Below are positions 5,249 through 12,576 of a stretch of DNA of 13,258 bases, piece by piece. Position numbers and translations under genes: made by a program. The stretch covers positions 1 to 13,258 of the forward strand of contig JADFTG010000007.1 in assembly GCA_022560365.1 (NCBI GenBank), given 5' to 3'. The stretch comes from Chloroflexota bacterium (GTDB lineage Bacteria; Chloroflexota; Dehalococcoidia; SM23-28-2; RBG-16-64-32). A model generated the notes under the pieces. That model had not been told where the DNA came from. It saw only the letters and a list, made by a program, of their open reading frames with translations, and did no database searches. Numbering within the stretch: the first letter of the stretch is position 1; each line of letters opens with the position of its first letter.

Positions 5249-8017
5249 ATGAAAGGCTGCTTCCGGTACGAAACCGAAATCGACCTCAATAACGAAAACA
5301 GTTCGCAGACTCAGCTCATCCTCCTAACCGGAAAGAACAAGCGAGTCCTCGAAGCCGGGCCTGCTACGGGCTACGTCACCCGTGTGCTCAAAGAGCGTGG
5401 CTGCTCAGTCACCGGGATCGAGATTGACGAGCAGGCAGCCGCCGTCGCTGAGCCATTCTGCACACGGATGATAGTGGGCGACATTGAGAAGATCGATCTG
5501 TCAGCCACGTTCGGAGAAGAGCGTTTCGATGTCGTTATATACGGCGATGTACTGGAACACCTGGTGAAGCCTGATCGCGTTCTTGAGAATACCCGCCAGA
5601 TCCTTGCACCGGGTGGGTACGTCGTAGCATCCATACCAAACGTTGCTCACGCCAGTCTGCGTCTGGCGCTTCTGCGCGGCGATTTCTCGTACACCGATCT
5701 TGGACTGCTGGACCGAACTCATTTGCACTTCTATACACGCGAAACTGTGGAGGAACTCTTCCGCACCGCCGGATATGCGATATCCGACTGGAAGCGCATC
5801 GTACTGGAGCCGTTCGGCACAGGACAAGATCTGCGCGAAGAGGACTACCCCCCCTTCCTAACCGACGCAATGCGTGAGGATGAAGACGCGCTGACCTACC
5901 AGTACGTGGTGAAGGCGTCCGTTAGCAAGGAGCCTGTATCCACTCGCAGCCGGCATGAGGACGGGCATCGGGGTAGCCGCACAGCGATGAGCGCCTCGTT
6001 GAAGTCGCTGTGGGCGGAGCATGAGCGGACGGTTGCAGCGGAGCGACAAGCGGCGCATCTCAGATCTGAGCTGGGCGAGACGTTAAAGCAAGTTGAGGAA
6101 ACTGAGCAGCGGTTGATCGAAGCGGAGCAGCACGCAGGCAATCTGGGCCATGAGCTGAACCTGATCCGCGGCAGCATCGGGTACCGAATGCTGGAGAAGG
6201 CGCGGGTGCCGATCCGAATCCTGGCGCCGTCCGGAAGCCGGGAGCGCCTTCCCCTGGTCGCAGCCCAGCGGGCGATCCGGCTGGCACGGCGTCGCGGGCC
6301 GATGGCGCTCGTAAAGAAGGCCGTGCGGGTGAGCGAGTGGCCAGCCGTGCTGCGCAGCTTCAAGCGCGCAGCACCGGCAGCGATGGACCTGAACGCCCAG
6401 TACCAGATATGGCTGAGCAAGCACAGCATAACGTCGGCGCGCGCTGAGCGCCTCCGCCGCGAAGCGGAGGTGCTGACTTACCGGCCGCTCGTCAGCATCG
6501 TCACGCCCGTCTACAACCCTGAGGTGAGTTGGTTACGCGACGCGATCGAGTCTGTGAGGAGGCAAGTCTACGGCAACTGGGAACTCTGCCTCGCCGACGA
6601 CGGTTCGACGAAGCCCGGCGTGAGGGAGCTACTGGAGGGGTACTCGCGCCTAGACAGCCGCATCAAAGTGACGCTCGGGGAGCAGAACGGGGGCATCTCG
6701 GTTGCCTCAAACGCAGCGCTGGCGCTATCAACCGGCGAGTTCGTTGGCCTGCTCGACCACGACGATGTCTTGACACCAGACGCTGTCTTCGAGGTCGTCA
6801 AGCTGCTCAACGAACGGCCCGAGTTGGACTACGTCTTCAGCGACGAGGACAAGATGGAGTTGGATGGCACACGGCTGGACCCGTTCTTCAAGCCGGACTG
6901 GGCGCCGGACCTGCTGAACTGCCTGAACTACGTGACCCACTTCAGCGTCTATCGAAAGTCAATTATCGACGAAGTCGGCGGATTTCGGATCGGTTTCGAG
7001 GGAAGCCAGGACTGGGATCTGACGCTGCGGGTGACCGAGAGGACGCAGCGCATCGCCCACATCCCACGGCCGCTGTACTCCTGGCGCAAAGTGCCCGGAT
7101 CGGCGGCCACGTCAGACCGGGCGAAGGAGTACGCGTCGGCGGCAGCAAAGAAGGCGCTCGGCGAAGCGATCGATCGGCGGGGCCTGAAGGCGGTGGTGCT
7201 GGACGGGCCTTATCGAGGCTACTACAGGGTGAAGTACGAGATCAGCGGCGCGCCGAAGGTGACGATTGTAATTCCCACGCGCGACCAGGCTCAGATGCTT
7301 CGGCGCTGCGTCGACAGCATCCGCAGCCGCTCAACTTACGCGAACTACGAAATCATGATCATCAACAACCAGAGCCGCGAGGCCGAGACGCTTCGATACC
7401 TTGAGACGTTCGGGGGCCGGGTGATCGATTACCCTCACCAGTTTAATTACTCAGCCCAGATGAACCTCGGAGTGCAGGCGGCCGGCACCGACTACGTGAT
7501 CCTGCTCAACAACGATACGCAGGTGATCTCACCAGACTGGATCGAAGCGATGCTGGAGTACGGGCAGCGGCCGGACGTCGGGGCCGTCGGGGCGCGCTTG
7601 TTCTTCCCGGGTGGCCAGGAGCAGCATGAAGGTGTGCTCGTCGGCTGCGGAGGAGGTCTGGCCGGGCACCTGGCCCATGGAGGGTACTTTGGCCTGGGCG
7701 AGTGCGTGCGCAACGTCTCGGCTGTAACCGCAGCCTGCATGCTGGTGAAGACGAACGCATACGAGGAGGTGGGCGGCCTCGACGAAGACCTGCGCGTCGC
7801 CTACAACGACGTGGACTTCTGCCTGAAGCTGCGGGAAAAGGGCTACGAAGTGATCTACACGCCATACGCTCAGCTAGCGCACCACGAAGGCGGCACTCGT
7901 GGTCACCGTCACCCGGAGAAAGACGAGCGGCTATTCCGCACACGCTGGGCCGACTACCGCGATCCGTACTACAATCCTAACTTCGACGTGGACCACCCGT
8001 TCAGCCTGAAGCTCTAG
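5249..8017 (+). CDS. Methyltransferase/coiled-coil/GT2/GT2 fusion, WsaE-like
   Basis: The 922-residue protein has four parts. Residues 1-225 are a class I SAM-dependent methyltransferase with motif I LEAGPATGYV (34-43), IEID (57-60), YGDVLEHL (98-105) and LAPGGYVVASIPN (119-131). Residues about 255-320 are charged heptad-like sequence (ERQAAHLRSELGETLKQVEE), a probable coiled coil. Residues 412-650 are one GT2 domain: VSIVTPVYNP (415-424), LADDGST (448-454), LLDHDD (501-506), GSQDWDLTLR (585-594). Residues 669-910 are a second GT2 domain: VTIVIPTRDQ (671-680), LLNNDT (752-757), YNDVDFCLKLREKG (852-865). The start is firm because FRYETEIDLNNENSSQTQL is the usual opening of this methyltransferase group. 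The order methyltransferase-GT-GT matches WsaE, which builds and methyl-caps a rhamnan in Geobacillus. By analogy it may polymerise rhamnose and methylate the chain end in the cytoplasm or at the membrane. Sugar and linkage are unknown. It is divergent from the rhamnose operon and convergent with yfhO (17-bp overlap). Confidence 0.85.
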   Translation: MKGCFRYETEIDLNNENSSQTQLILLTGKNKRVLEAGPATGYVTRVLKERGCSVTGIEIDEQAAAVAEPFCTRMIVGDIEKIDLSATFGEERFDVVIYGDVLEHLVKPDRVLENTRQILAPGGYVVASIPNVAHASLRLALLRGDFSYTDLGLLDRTHLHFYTRETVEELFRTAGYAISDWKRIVLEPFGTGQDLREEDYPPFLTDAMREDEDALTYQYVVKASVSKEPVSTRSRHEDGHRGSRTAMSASLKSLWAEHERTVAAERQAAHLRSELGETLKQVEETEQRLIEAEQHAGNLGHELNLIRGSIGYRMLEKARVPIRILAPSGSRERLPLVAAQRAIRLARRRGPMALVKKAVRVSEWPAVLRSFKRAAPAAMDLNAQYQIWLSKHSITSARAERLRREAEVLTYRPLVSIVTPVYNPEVSWLRDAIESVRRQVYGNWELCLADDGSTKPGVRELLEGYSRLDSRIKVTLGEQNGGISVASNAALALSTGEFVGLLDHDDVLTPDAVFEVVKLLNERPELDYVFSDEDKMELDGTRLDPFFKPDWAPDLLNCLNYVTHFSVYRKSIIDEVGGFRIGFEGSQDWDLTLRVTERTQRIAHIPRPLYSWRKVPGSAATSDRAKEYASAAAKKALGEAIDRRGLKAVVLDGPYRGYYRVKYEISGAPKVTIVIPTRDQAQMLRRCVDSIRSRSTYANYEIMIINNQSREAETLRYLETFGGRVIDYPHQFNYSAQMNLGVQAAGTDYVILLNNDTQVISPDWIEAMLEYGQRPDVGAVGARLFFPGGQEQHEGVLVGCGGGLAGHLAHGGYFGLGECVRNVSAVTAACMLVKTNAYEEVGGLDEDLRVAYNDVDFCLKLREKGYEVIYTPYAQLAHHEGGTRGHRHPEKDERLFRTRWADYRDPYYNPNFDVDHPFSLKL

Positions 8018-10898
8018 CGGCCCGGCGACGCCAGCCGAGGTACACTGCGGCGCCGGCGATGAGCAGGAACGCGGTAGCGAGGCTGATGCGCTGGCCCCAG
8101 ACGTACTCCCAGGGTCTGAACTCCAGCGTAATTTCGTGCTCACCCGCCGGTACGCGCACCACCTGCAGATCATGGTCGCCGCGGAGGACCTCCGCACTCG
8201 TGCCATCAACTTCGGCCCGCCAGCCATCGTCGTACCGCTGGCTAAGCACGAGCCAGCCATCCACATTGAAGTTGGTCTGCACGGTCAGGTGATCGTTCCC
8301 GCTGTTCGTGACCTCGGCCTCGAAGGCCCCGCCGGAGGCGGATGCCGCCGCGCCGGCGGGCGCGTCTTCGTCGGCGAAGACCACCGTCTCTGCCGGGTCG
8401 AAGTCATCACCGGCGATGCGCTCCAGCGCTTCCTCCCTCGTAGGAACGACCTCTGTCCCACCGACGCCCCAGGCCAGCGGCATGGCCGTGGTCACCTCGT
8501 AGACGATGCCGTCCGCTCCGTCGTAGACCGGCCGCGCCCAGTCCCCCGGCGCCTCCAGGACACGATAGGTGAGGGCTCCGTTGACGGGCGAGCCTGACTC
8601 GAAGCGCACTGTTGATATCGAAGGTGACTCTGCCGAGCCCCAGACTATGAGCGGGCGCTCGGCCGTCGCCCCGGGTGCCTCCGCCTCCACGTAGACCTGG
8701 CCGCTGAGGCCCGCGGGCAGTGGTATTAGCTGCCACGAGCTGTCTACGACTGCCCCGGTCTCAAGACGCACGACCGCAAGATCGGGCTGGCCCGGCCCCT
8801 CACGCACGTGTATTACCACCTCGGCGCCGGCCTCAAGACGGCCGGCCGTACCGAGCAGGATCTCGACGGCGTCAGCCTCCGGCGGGACGCTTAGCGTGAG
8901 ACCCTGCGTCAGGCCGCCGTAGGCCGTGTACGGCGTGTCGTTGACGACGTGCCTGTCCAGCGCGGACCAGAGGCCGGCCGGCGAAGTGACAACGTACCTG
9001 ACAGCGAGCAGCGAGAGAAGGTTGCGGTTCACCGGTCCCCGGTCCGGCGCGACGCGTTCGTAGCCGAAGGCGACGGCGCGCACTCTATCGTCGTCTGTCA
9101 TCATCGGGTCAAGGTAGTCGAGGTAGGCCTCGTTGCGATAGTGGTCGTAGCCAATGATCGTGTTGAGGCCGAAGACGTTCGGCGTGTTGCCGGGCATGAC
9201 GTTGTCACGTCCGTCAGAGGCGATCGGGGCGATACGGAAGAATCCCTCCTGCTCCTGCAGGAACTCGATCAGGGGGGTGCCGGGGTAGACATCGTCCCTA
9301 GCGATGGTCGCATTGTAGTCTTGCCCGAAGGCGAACAGGTCGAGGAAGGCGAGGGCGCAGAGCGCGGCCGCGGCGGGGCGGGCCAGCAGGGGCCGCAGGA
9401 ACGCGACGCCTACGAGCCCCGCGCCGAGTAAGATGAACGCCATCTGCCGGTGAAACGGCGTGCCCAGGCTTTCGATCAGCGTCAACGGCGCGACGACGAG
9501 GCCGTATCCTTCCGTGATCCAGTCCCAGGACTGGCCATCACGACGGTCGAGCCAGAGGATGAAGACGGCGACAAGCGCCACGAGGAGGACGCCGCCCGCG
9601 ATGGCAGCGAGACGGCGCCGCTCACCGGCGGGCACGTCCGGGTCTAGGAGGGCGGCGAGGCCTGCGGGAGCCATCAGCGCGACAGCGAAATTGGTGACGT
9701 ACAGCCAGCGGCCGGCGACGATCTGCTTGATCCCGGGAAGGTGGGCCAGCTCCTTCAGGGGCGGGATGCCGTACACCTGAGTGACCGTGAAGACAACAAG
9801 GCAGAGGCAGAACCAGCCGAGCCATTGACGGCGCAGGTGCCAGAGGCCGGCGATGGCGAGCGGCACGACGGAGATGCCGACGTACCCCAGCACCTCCGGC
9901 GGGTTGCCAAAGGGCCCGAACCAGAACGTCTCCGACCCCCAGTAGTCCGGGAACAGGTTCGTCCAGGCGGCTTCCAGCGGGAAGTGGCCGAGGCCAACCG
10001 TGCGCCCCGTCTGGTAGCTGCTGCCGGCAGCGCTCGTGAACGAGGGCAGCAGCGAGTAGGCGGCGAGAAGGAGACCAACAGCGCCGGTGGCGGCGTAGAC
10101 CGCGGTCTCGGTCGCTGCCTCGCGCAGCCGCCGCGCATAGAGTGTCGGTGCGAGGCGGACAGCGCCGTAGGCGATGAGAACGACGCCGGTCACGACCCAG
10201 GCCGGGACGTAGCCCAGGTAGACCTGGATTGCGATACAGGCGGCGGGGATCAGCAGCCAGCCCGGCTGACGGGCCTCGCGAAAGCGCTCGAAGCCGAACA
10301 GCATAAGGGGGACGAGGCCGAGGCTCGCCGGGAGGTACGTGTGTCCAAGCCAGACGATGAAGTGCCCGTTGAACATGTAGAGGATAGCGCCAAGCATGCG
10401 CGCCAGCCACGGGAACTTGAGCTGCCAGAGGAGCAAGTACATCGCCAGGCCCGCGGCGAGCAGGATCGTCAGCGTGTAGACCGTGTTCGCGAGGTCGAAG
10501 GGTAGCGCCTCGTAGACGTAGGCCGGCGGGTAGAACTGGAGGCCCAGGGAGTCGACGAAGAAGGAGTTGCGGTCGCTGGCGATGTAGTCGTTTTGCCACC
10601 AGGCGTCGCCGGTGTCGTTGTAGAGAGCGTATCGCCGCGGGTAGAAGATCTCGGCGTCGTCCGTCTGATACGGGTTCTCCGGCGAAAACCCGTCCGGCGC
10701 GTAGGCCTGCCAGGGGTAGTGACCGTACATGAGGTCGGCGGAAGAGATGACCTGCCCCTGGAGCGTGCTCTGCCAGAAGAAAGCGGCGATGAGCAGGACA
10801 AGGACCGCGACGGCGGCGACGTGCGGTGAGCGGAGAGAGGTGAGGCGGGCGAAGAAGCGGTGGAGCGCTGAGGAGCTATCGGCGCCCGGCGGCGTCAA
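8001..10898 (-). CDS. YfhO-family multi-pass membrane protein, GT-C-like
   Basis: This 965-residue protein fits the YfhO family (PF09586). It has a first membrane helix at about 27-43, an extracytoplasmic loop with SSADLMYGHYPW (52-63), then about ten to twelve helices between 139 and 524. A large soluble part with many beta-prone segments follows (about 530-935, including FFRIAPIASDGRDNVMPGN), then a last helix at about 941-958 and a basic tail WRRRAARASG. In Bacillus subtilis, YfhO takes part in adding sugar to lipoteichoic acid, probably using a lipid-linked donor outside the membrane. A similar role in decorating the glycan exported by Wzm/Wzt is inferred. The start is TTG: no ATG or GTG precedes the first helix, and GGAG stands 5 nt upstream. 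The TTG overlaps the wzt stop (TTGA), so translation is probably coupled. Its 3' end overlaps the convergent gene by 17 bp. Confidence 0.85.
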   Translation of the reverse strand: MTPPGADSSSALHRFFARLTSLRSPHVAAVAVLVLLIAAFFWQSTLQGQVISSADLMYGHYPWQAYAPDGFSPENPYQTDDAEIFYPRRYALYNDTGDAWWQNDYIASDRNSFFVDSLGLQFYPPAYVYEALPFDLANTVYTLTILLAAGLAMYLLLWQLKFPWLARMLGAILYMFNGHFIVWLGHTYLPASLGLVPLMLFGFERFREARQPGWLLIPAACIAIQVYLGYVPAWVVTGVVLIAYGAVRLAPTLYARRLREAATETAVYAATGAVGLLLAAYSLLPSFTSAAGSSYQTGRTVGLGHFPLEAAWTNLFPDYWGSETFWFGPFGNPPEVLGYVGISVVPLAIAGLWHLRRQWLGWFCLCLVVFTVTQVYGIPPLKELAHLPGIKQIVAGRWLYVTNFAVALMAPAGLAALLDPDVPAGERRRLAAIAGGVLLVALVAVFILWLDRRDGQSWDWITEGYGLVVAPLTLIESLGTPFHRQMAFILLGAGLVGVAFLRPLLARPAAAALCALAFLDLFAFGQDYNATIARDDVYPGTPLIEFLQEQEGFFRIAPIASDGRDNVMPGNTPNVFGLNTIIGYDHYRNEAYLDYLDPMMTDDDRVRAVAFGYERVAPDRGPVNRNLLSLLAVRYVVTSPAGLWSALDRHVVNDTPYTAYGGLTQGLTLSVPPEADAVEILLGTAGRLEAGAEVVIHVREGPGQPDLAVVRLETGAVVDSSWQLIPLPAGLSGQVYVEAEAPGATAERPLIVWGSAESPSISTVRFESGSPVNGALTYRVLEAPGDWARPVYDGADGIVYEVTTAMPLAWGVGGTEVVPTREEALERIAGDDFDPAETVVFADEDAPAGAAASASGGAFEAEVTNSGNDHLTVQTNFNVDGWLVLSQRYDDGWRAEVDGTSAEVLRGDHDLQVVRVPAGEHEITLEFRPWEYVWGQRISLATAFLLIAGAAVYLGWRRRAARASG

Positions 10899-11650
10899 AC
10901 CGTCTCCGCGTGGTGGGGCACGGTCGCCATGTAGTCGTCCACCACCTGCTTGGCGGGCCCATCCGCGACCAACCGCCCGTGATCAAGCCATATCGCGCGG
11001 TCACAGAAGCTCGTGATCGTCTCTGCGCTGTGGGAGACGAGGACAATCGTCATGCCCCGTTGCTTGAAATCGTGCATCCGCTGCTGGCACTTGTCCTGGA
11101 AGAAAGCGTCGCCCACAGATAGCACTTCGTCCACCAGTAAGATCTCCGGGCTGCTGTGGACGGCGACCGCAAACCCCAGCCGCACGTACATGCCTGACGA
11201 GTATCGCTTTACCGGCATGTCGATGAACTCCTGCAGCTCCGCGAACTCCACGATCGCCGAGAACTGGTCGTCGATCTCCCGGTCAGACAACCCCAGGATC
11301 GAGCCGTTGAGGTGGATATTCTCGCGGCCCGTAAGGTCCGGGTGAAAGCCCGCCCCAAGTTCGATCAGAGGCGACACGCGTCCGCCGACGAGCACCGTGC
11401 CGTCTGTGGGCGCCATGACGCCGGCGATCAGCTTGAGCGCAGTGCTCTTACCGCTGCCGTTGCGGCCAATGATGCCGACGGTCTCACCACGATCGACGGT
11501 GAAGCTGACGTCCTGCAGGGCGTAGAAGGGCGGCGGGGAGTCACTCCGTCCGAAGATCGCCGGTACGAACTCACGGAGGCTGCTCTCGCGCAGCTGGAAG
11601 CGCTTGGTGACGCTGCAAAACTCGATCGCTGTGCTAGATTCGGTCTGCAA
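10895..11650 (-). CDS. wzt: ABC transporter ATPase for polysaccharide export
   Basis: Wzt/TagH-type ATPase that powers export of a lipid-linked glycan through its membrane partner Wzm. From the chosen start the protein has 251 residues: Walker A GRNGSGKST (62-70), Q-loop region near LIELGAGFHPDLTGRENI (95-112), signature YSSGMYVRLGF (150-160), Walker B ILLVDE (170-175), D-loop SVGD (178-181) and H-loop His207 (LVSHS). The GAGFHPDLTGRENI block is typical of O-antigen and teichoic acid exporters. The protein ends soon after the nucleotide-binding domain and lacks the C-terminal carbohydrate-binding domain of E. coli O8/O9a Wzt. The start is taken as TTG at 11650 because a perfect GGAGG lies 6 nt upstream and no ATG precedes the domain; the open frame extends to 11713, but that part is out-of-frame wzm. 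It overlaps wzm by 17 bp. Confidence 0.9.
   Translation of the reverse strand: MQTESSTAIEFCSVTKRFQLRESSLREFVPAIFGRSDSPPPFYALQDVSFTVDRGETVGIIGRNGSGKSTALKLIAGVMAPTDGTVLVGGRVSPLIELGAGFHPDLTGRENIHLNGSILGLSDREIDDQFSAIVEFAELQEFIDMPVKRYSSGMYVRLGFAVAVHSSPEILLVDEVLSVGDAFFQDKCQQRMHDFKQRGMTIVLVSHSAETITSFCDRAIWLDHGRLVADGPAKQVVDDYMATVPHHAETV
10904..10907 (-). promoter_or_regulatory. Shine-Dalgarno GGAG deciding the TTG start of the YfhO gene
   Basis: The minus strand reads GGAG, then ACGGT, then TTG. The 5-nt spacing is near optimal, and no other usable start exists before the first membrane helix, so this site supports initiation at TTG 10898. Confidence 0.65.
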
Positions 11651-12476
11651 AGCCCGCCTCCATCTTCTTGAAGAGGAAGTACCCGACCACGAATGTGCCA
11701 ACTGCGATGCCAAGCCCCAGCGCCAAACGGTCCATCGCCGGGCTATCGTCGAGGAGGATCACGCGCCGGTAAGCGTCGATCAGGAGCGCGTTGGGGTTGA
11801 TGTCGAAAATGAAGTGGTATTTCGACGGCACGAAATCGATCGGGTAGATCACGGGCGTCAGGTAGAACCACAGCGTCAGCACCACACCGACGAGGTACCG
11901 CACGTCGTGGAAGTACACGTTCAGAGCCGCCAGCGGAAATGAAAGGCCGACCGTGAAGATCAGCTGGATGGCGAACAGCAACGGCACCCAGACCACCGTC
12001 TCAGTCGGCGGGTGGTTGTACACCATCATCAGCCCGGCGAGGATGATCAGGCCGAAGACGAGATCCACGATCTTCGTGTTGATCGCCGCCACGGGCAGTA
12101 TCTCGCGCGGGAAGTAGACCTTCGTGACGAGGTTCATCGCACCGGATACGGAGTCGGTCGCCGAGGAGACACCGTTAGCGAAGAACATCCAGGGGAGCAG
12201 GCCGACCAGCAGGAAGAGCGGAAACGGAAGGCCCTGGCTCTCGAACCGCAGCAGCGTGGAGAAGACGAAGCTGAGCGTGAGCATCAGCGCGAGCGGGTTG
12301 AGGAACGCCCACGCGTAACCAAGCACCGATTGCTTGTACTGGCCCCGCAGGTGGCGGACGGTCATGTGCCAGAGCAGATCGCGGCGCCGCCAGAACTCTG
12401 CGAGGTGACGCAGCAGATCCAGCGGTCCGGACGAGGTAGCGATGGGCTGTCGCAGTATCGGTGGTACTCGGGCCAT
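11634..12476 (-). CDS. wzm: ABC-2 type polysaccharide export permease
   Basis: Wzm/TagG-type permease of about 280 residues, the usual length. A soluble N-terminus with RRRDLLWHMTVRHLRGQYKQ (30-49), the amphipathic block before helix 1, is followed by six hydrophobic segments: about 50-76, 86-104, 126-152, 162-188, 194-211 and 251-269. FLNPLALMLTL (58-68) and LNVYFHDVRYLVGV (185-198) are typical of ABC-2 polysaccharide exporters; the latter is the cytoplasmic-to-membrane helix of the family. With Wzt it would form a two-plus-two complex that moves an undecaprenyl-linked glycan across the cytoplasmic membrane. Two starts are possible: ATG at 12476 (used here) and GTG at 12494 in the same frame. 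Neither has a good Shine-Dalgarno sequence. The stop TAG lies inside wzt, whose GGAGG is encoded by the wzm Met-Glu-Ala codons. Confidence 0.92.
   Translation of the reverse strand: MARVPPILRQPIATSSGPLDLLRHLAEFWRRRDLLWHMTVRHLRGQYKQSVLGYAWAFLNPLALMLTLSFVFSTLLRFESQGLPFPLFLLVGLLPWMFFANGVSSATDSVSGAMNLVTKVYFPREILPVAAINTKIVDLVFGLIILAGLMMVYNHPPTETVVWVPLLFAIQLIFTVGLSFPLAALNVYFHDVRYLVGVVLTLWFYLTPVIYPIDFVPSKYHFIFDINPNALLIDAYRRVILLDDSPAMDRLALGLGIAVGTFVVGYFLFKKMEAGFADRI
11657..11661 (-). promoter_or_regulatory. wzt: Shine-Dalgarno GGAGG deciding the TTG start of wzt
   Basis: The minus strand reads GGAGG, then CGGGCT, then TTG at 11650-11648. A full GGAGG at 6-nt spacing inside the 3' end of wzm strongly favours the TTG over any upstream codon and indicates coupled translation of the exporter subunits. 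Confidence 0.75.
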
Positions 12477-12549
12477 GGCAAGCGCCGGCGGCACGCCGTC
12501 TACGAGCGACCGCCGGCTCGGTTGATGTTAGCGGCCTGTGACGACGTGA

Positions 12550-12576
12550 AGCAAGAAGGCCCCACCCGGGAGCCCA
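12550..12576 (-). terminator. Possible intrinsic terminator after the dockerin gene
   Basis: Directly after the dockerin stop, the minus strand reads GGCTCC-CGGGT-GGGGCC (12574-12558), a 6-bp stem with one G-U pair and a 5-nt loop, followed by TTCTTGCTTC. The T-tract is interrupted, so termination may be partial. If active, it separates the dockerin gene from the wzm-wzt operon. The remaining 12477-12549 shows no clear promoter. Confidence 0.4.

Noticed and set aside
9741..10505. Plus-strand open frame opposite the YfhO gene
   Set aside because: Glu/Arg/Val-rich shadow of membrane-helix codons, no recognisable domain or start signal.
11651..11713. Upstream extension of wzt to 11713
   Set aside because: It is wzm read out of frame; the GGAGG-TTG pair at 11661-11648 is a much better start.
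12525..12530. TAACAT on the minus strand as -10 box for wzm
   Set aside because: Only four of six bases match, no -35 element, and such a match is expected by chance; a promoter here is likely but not pinpointed.
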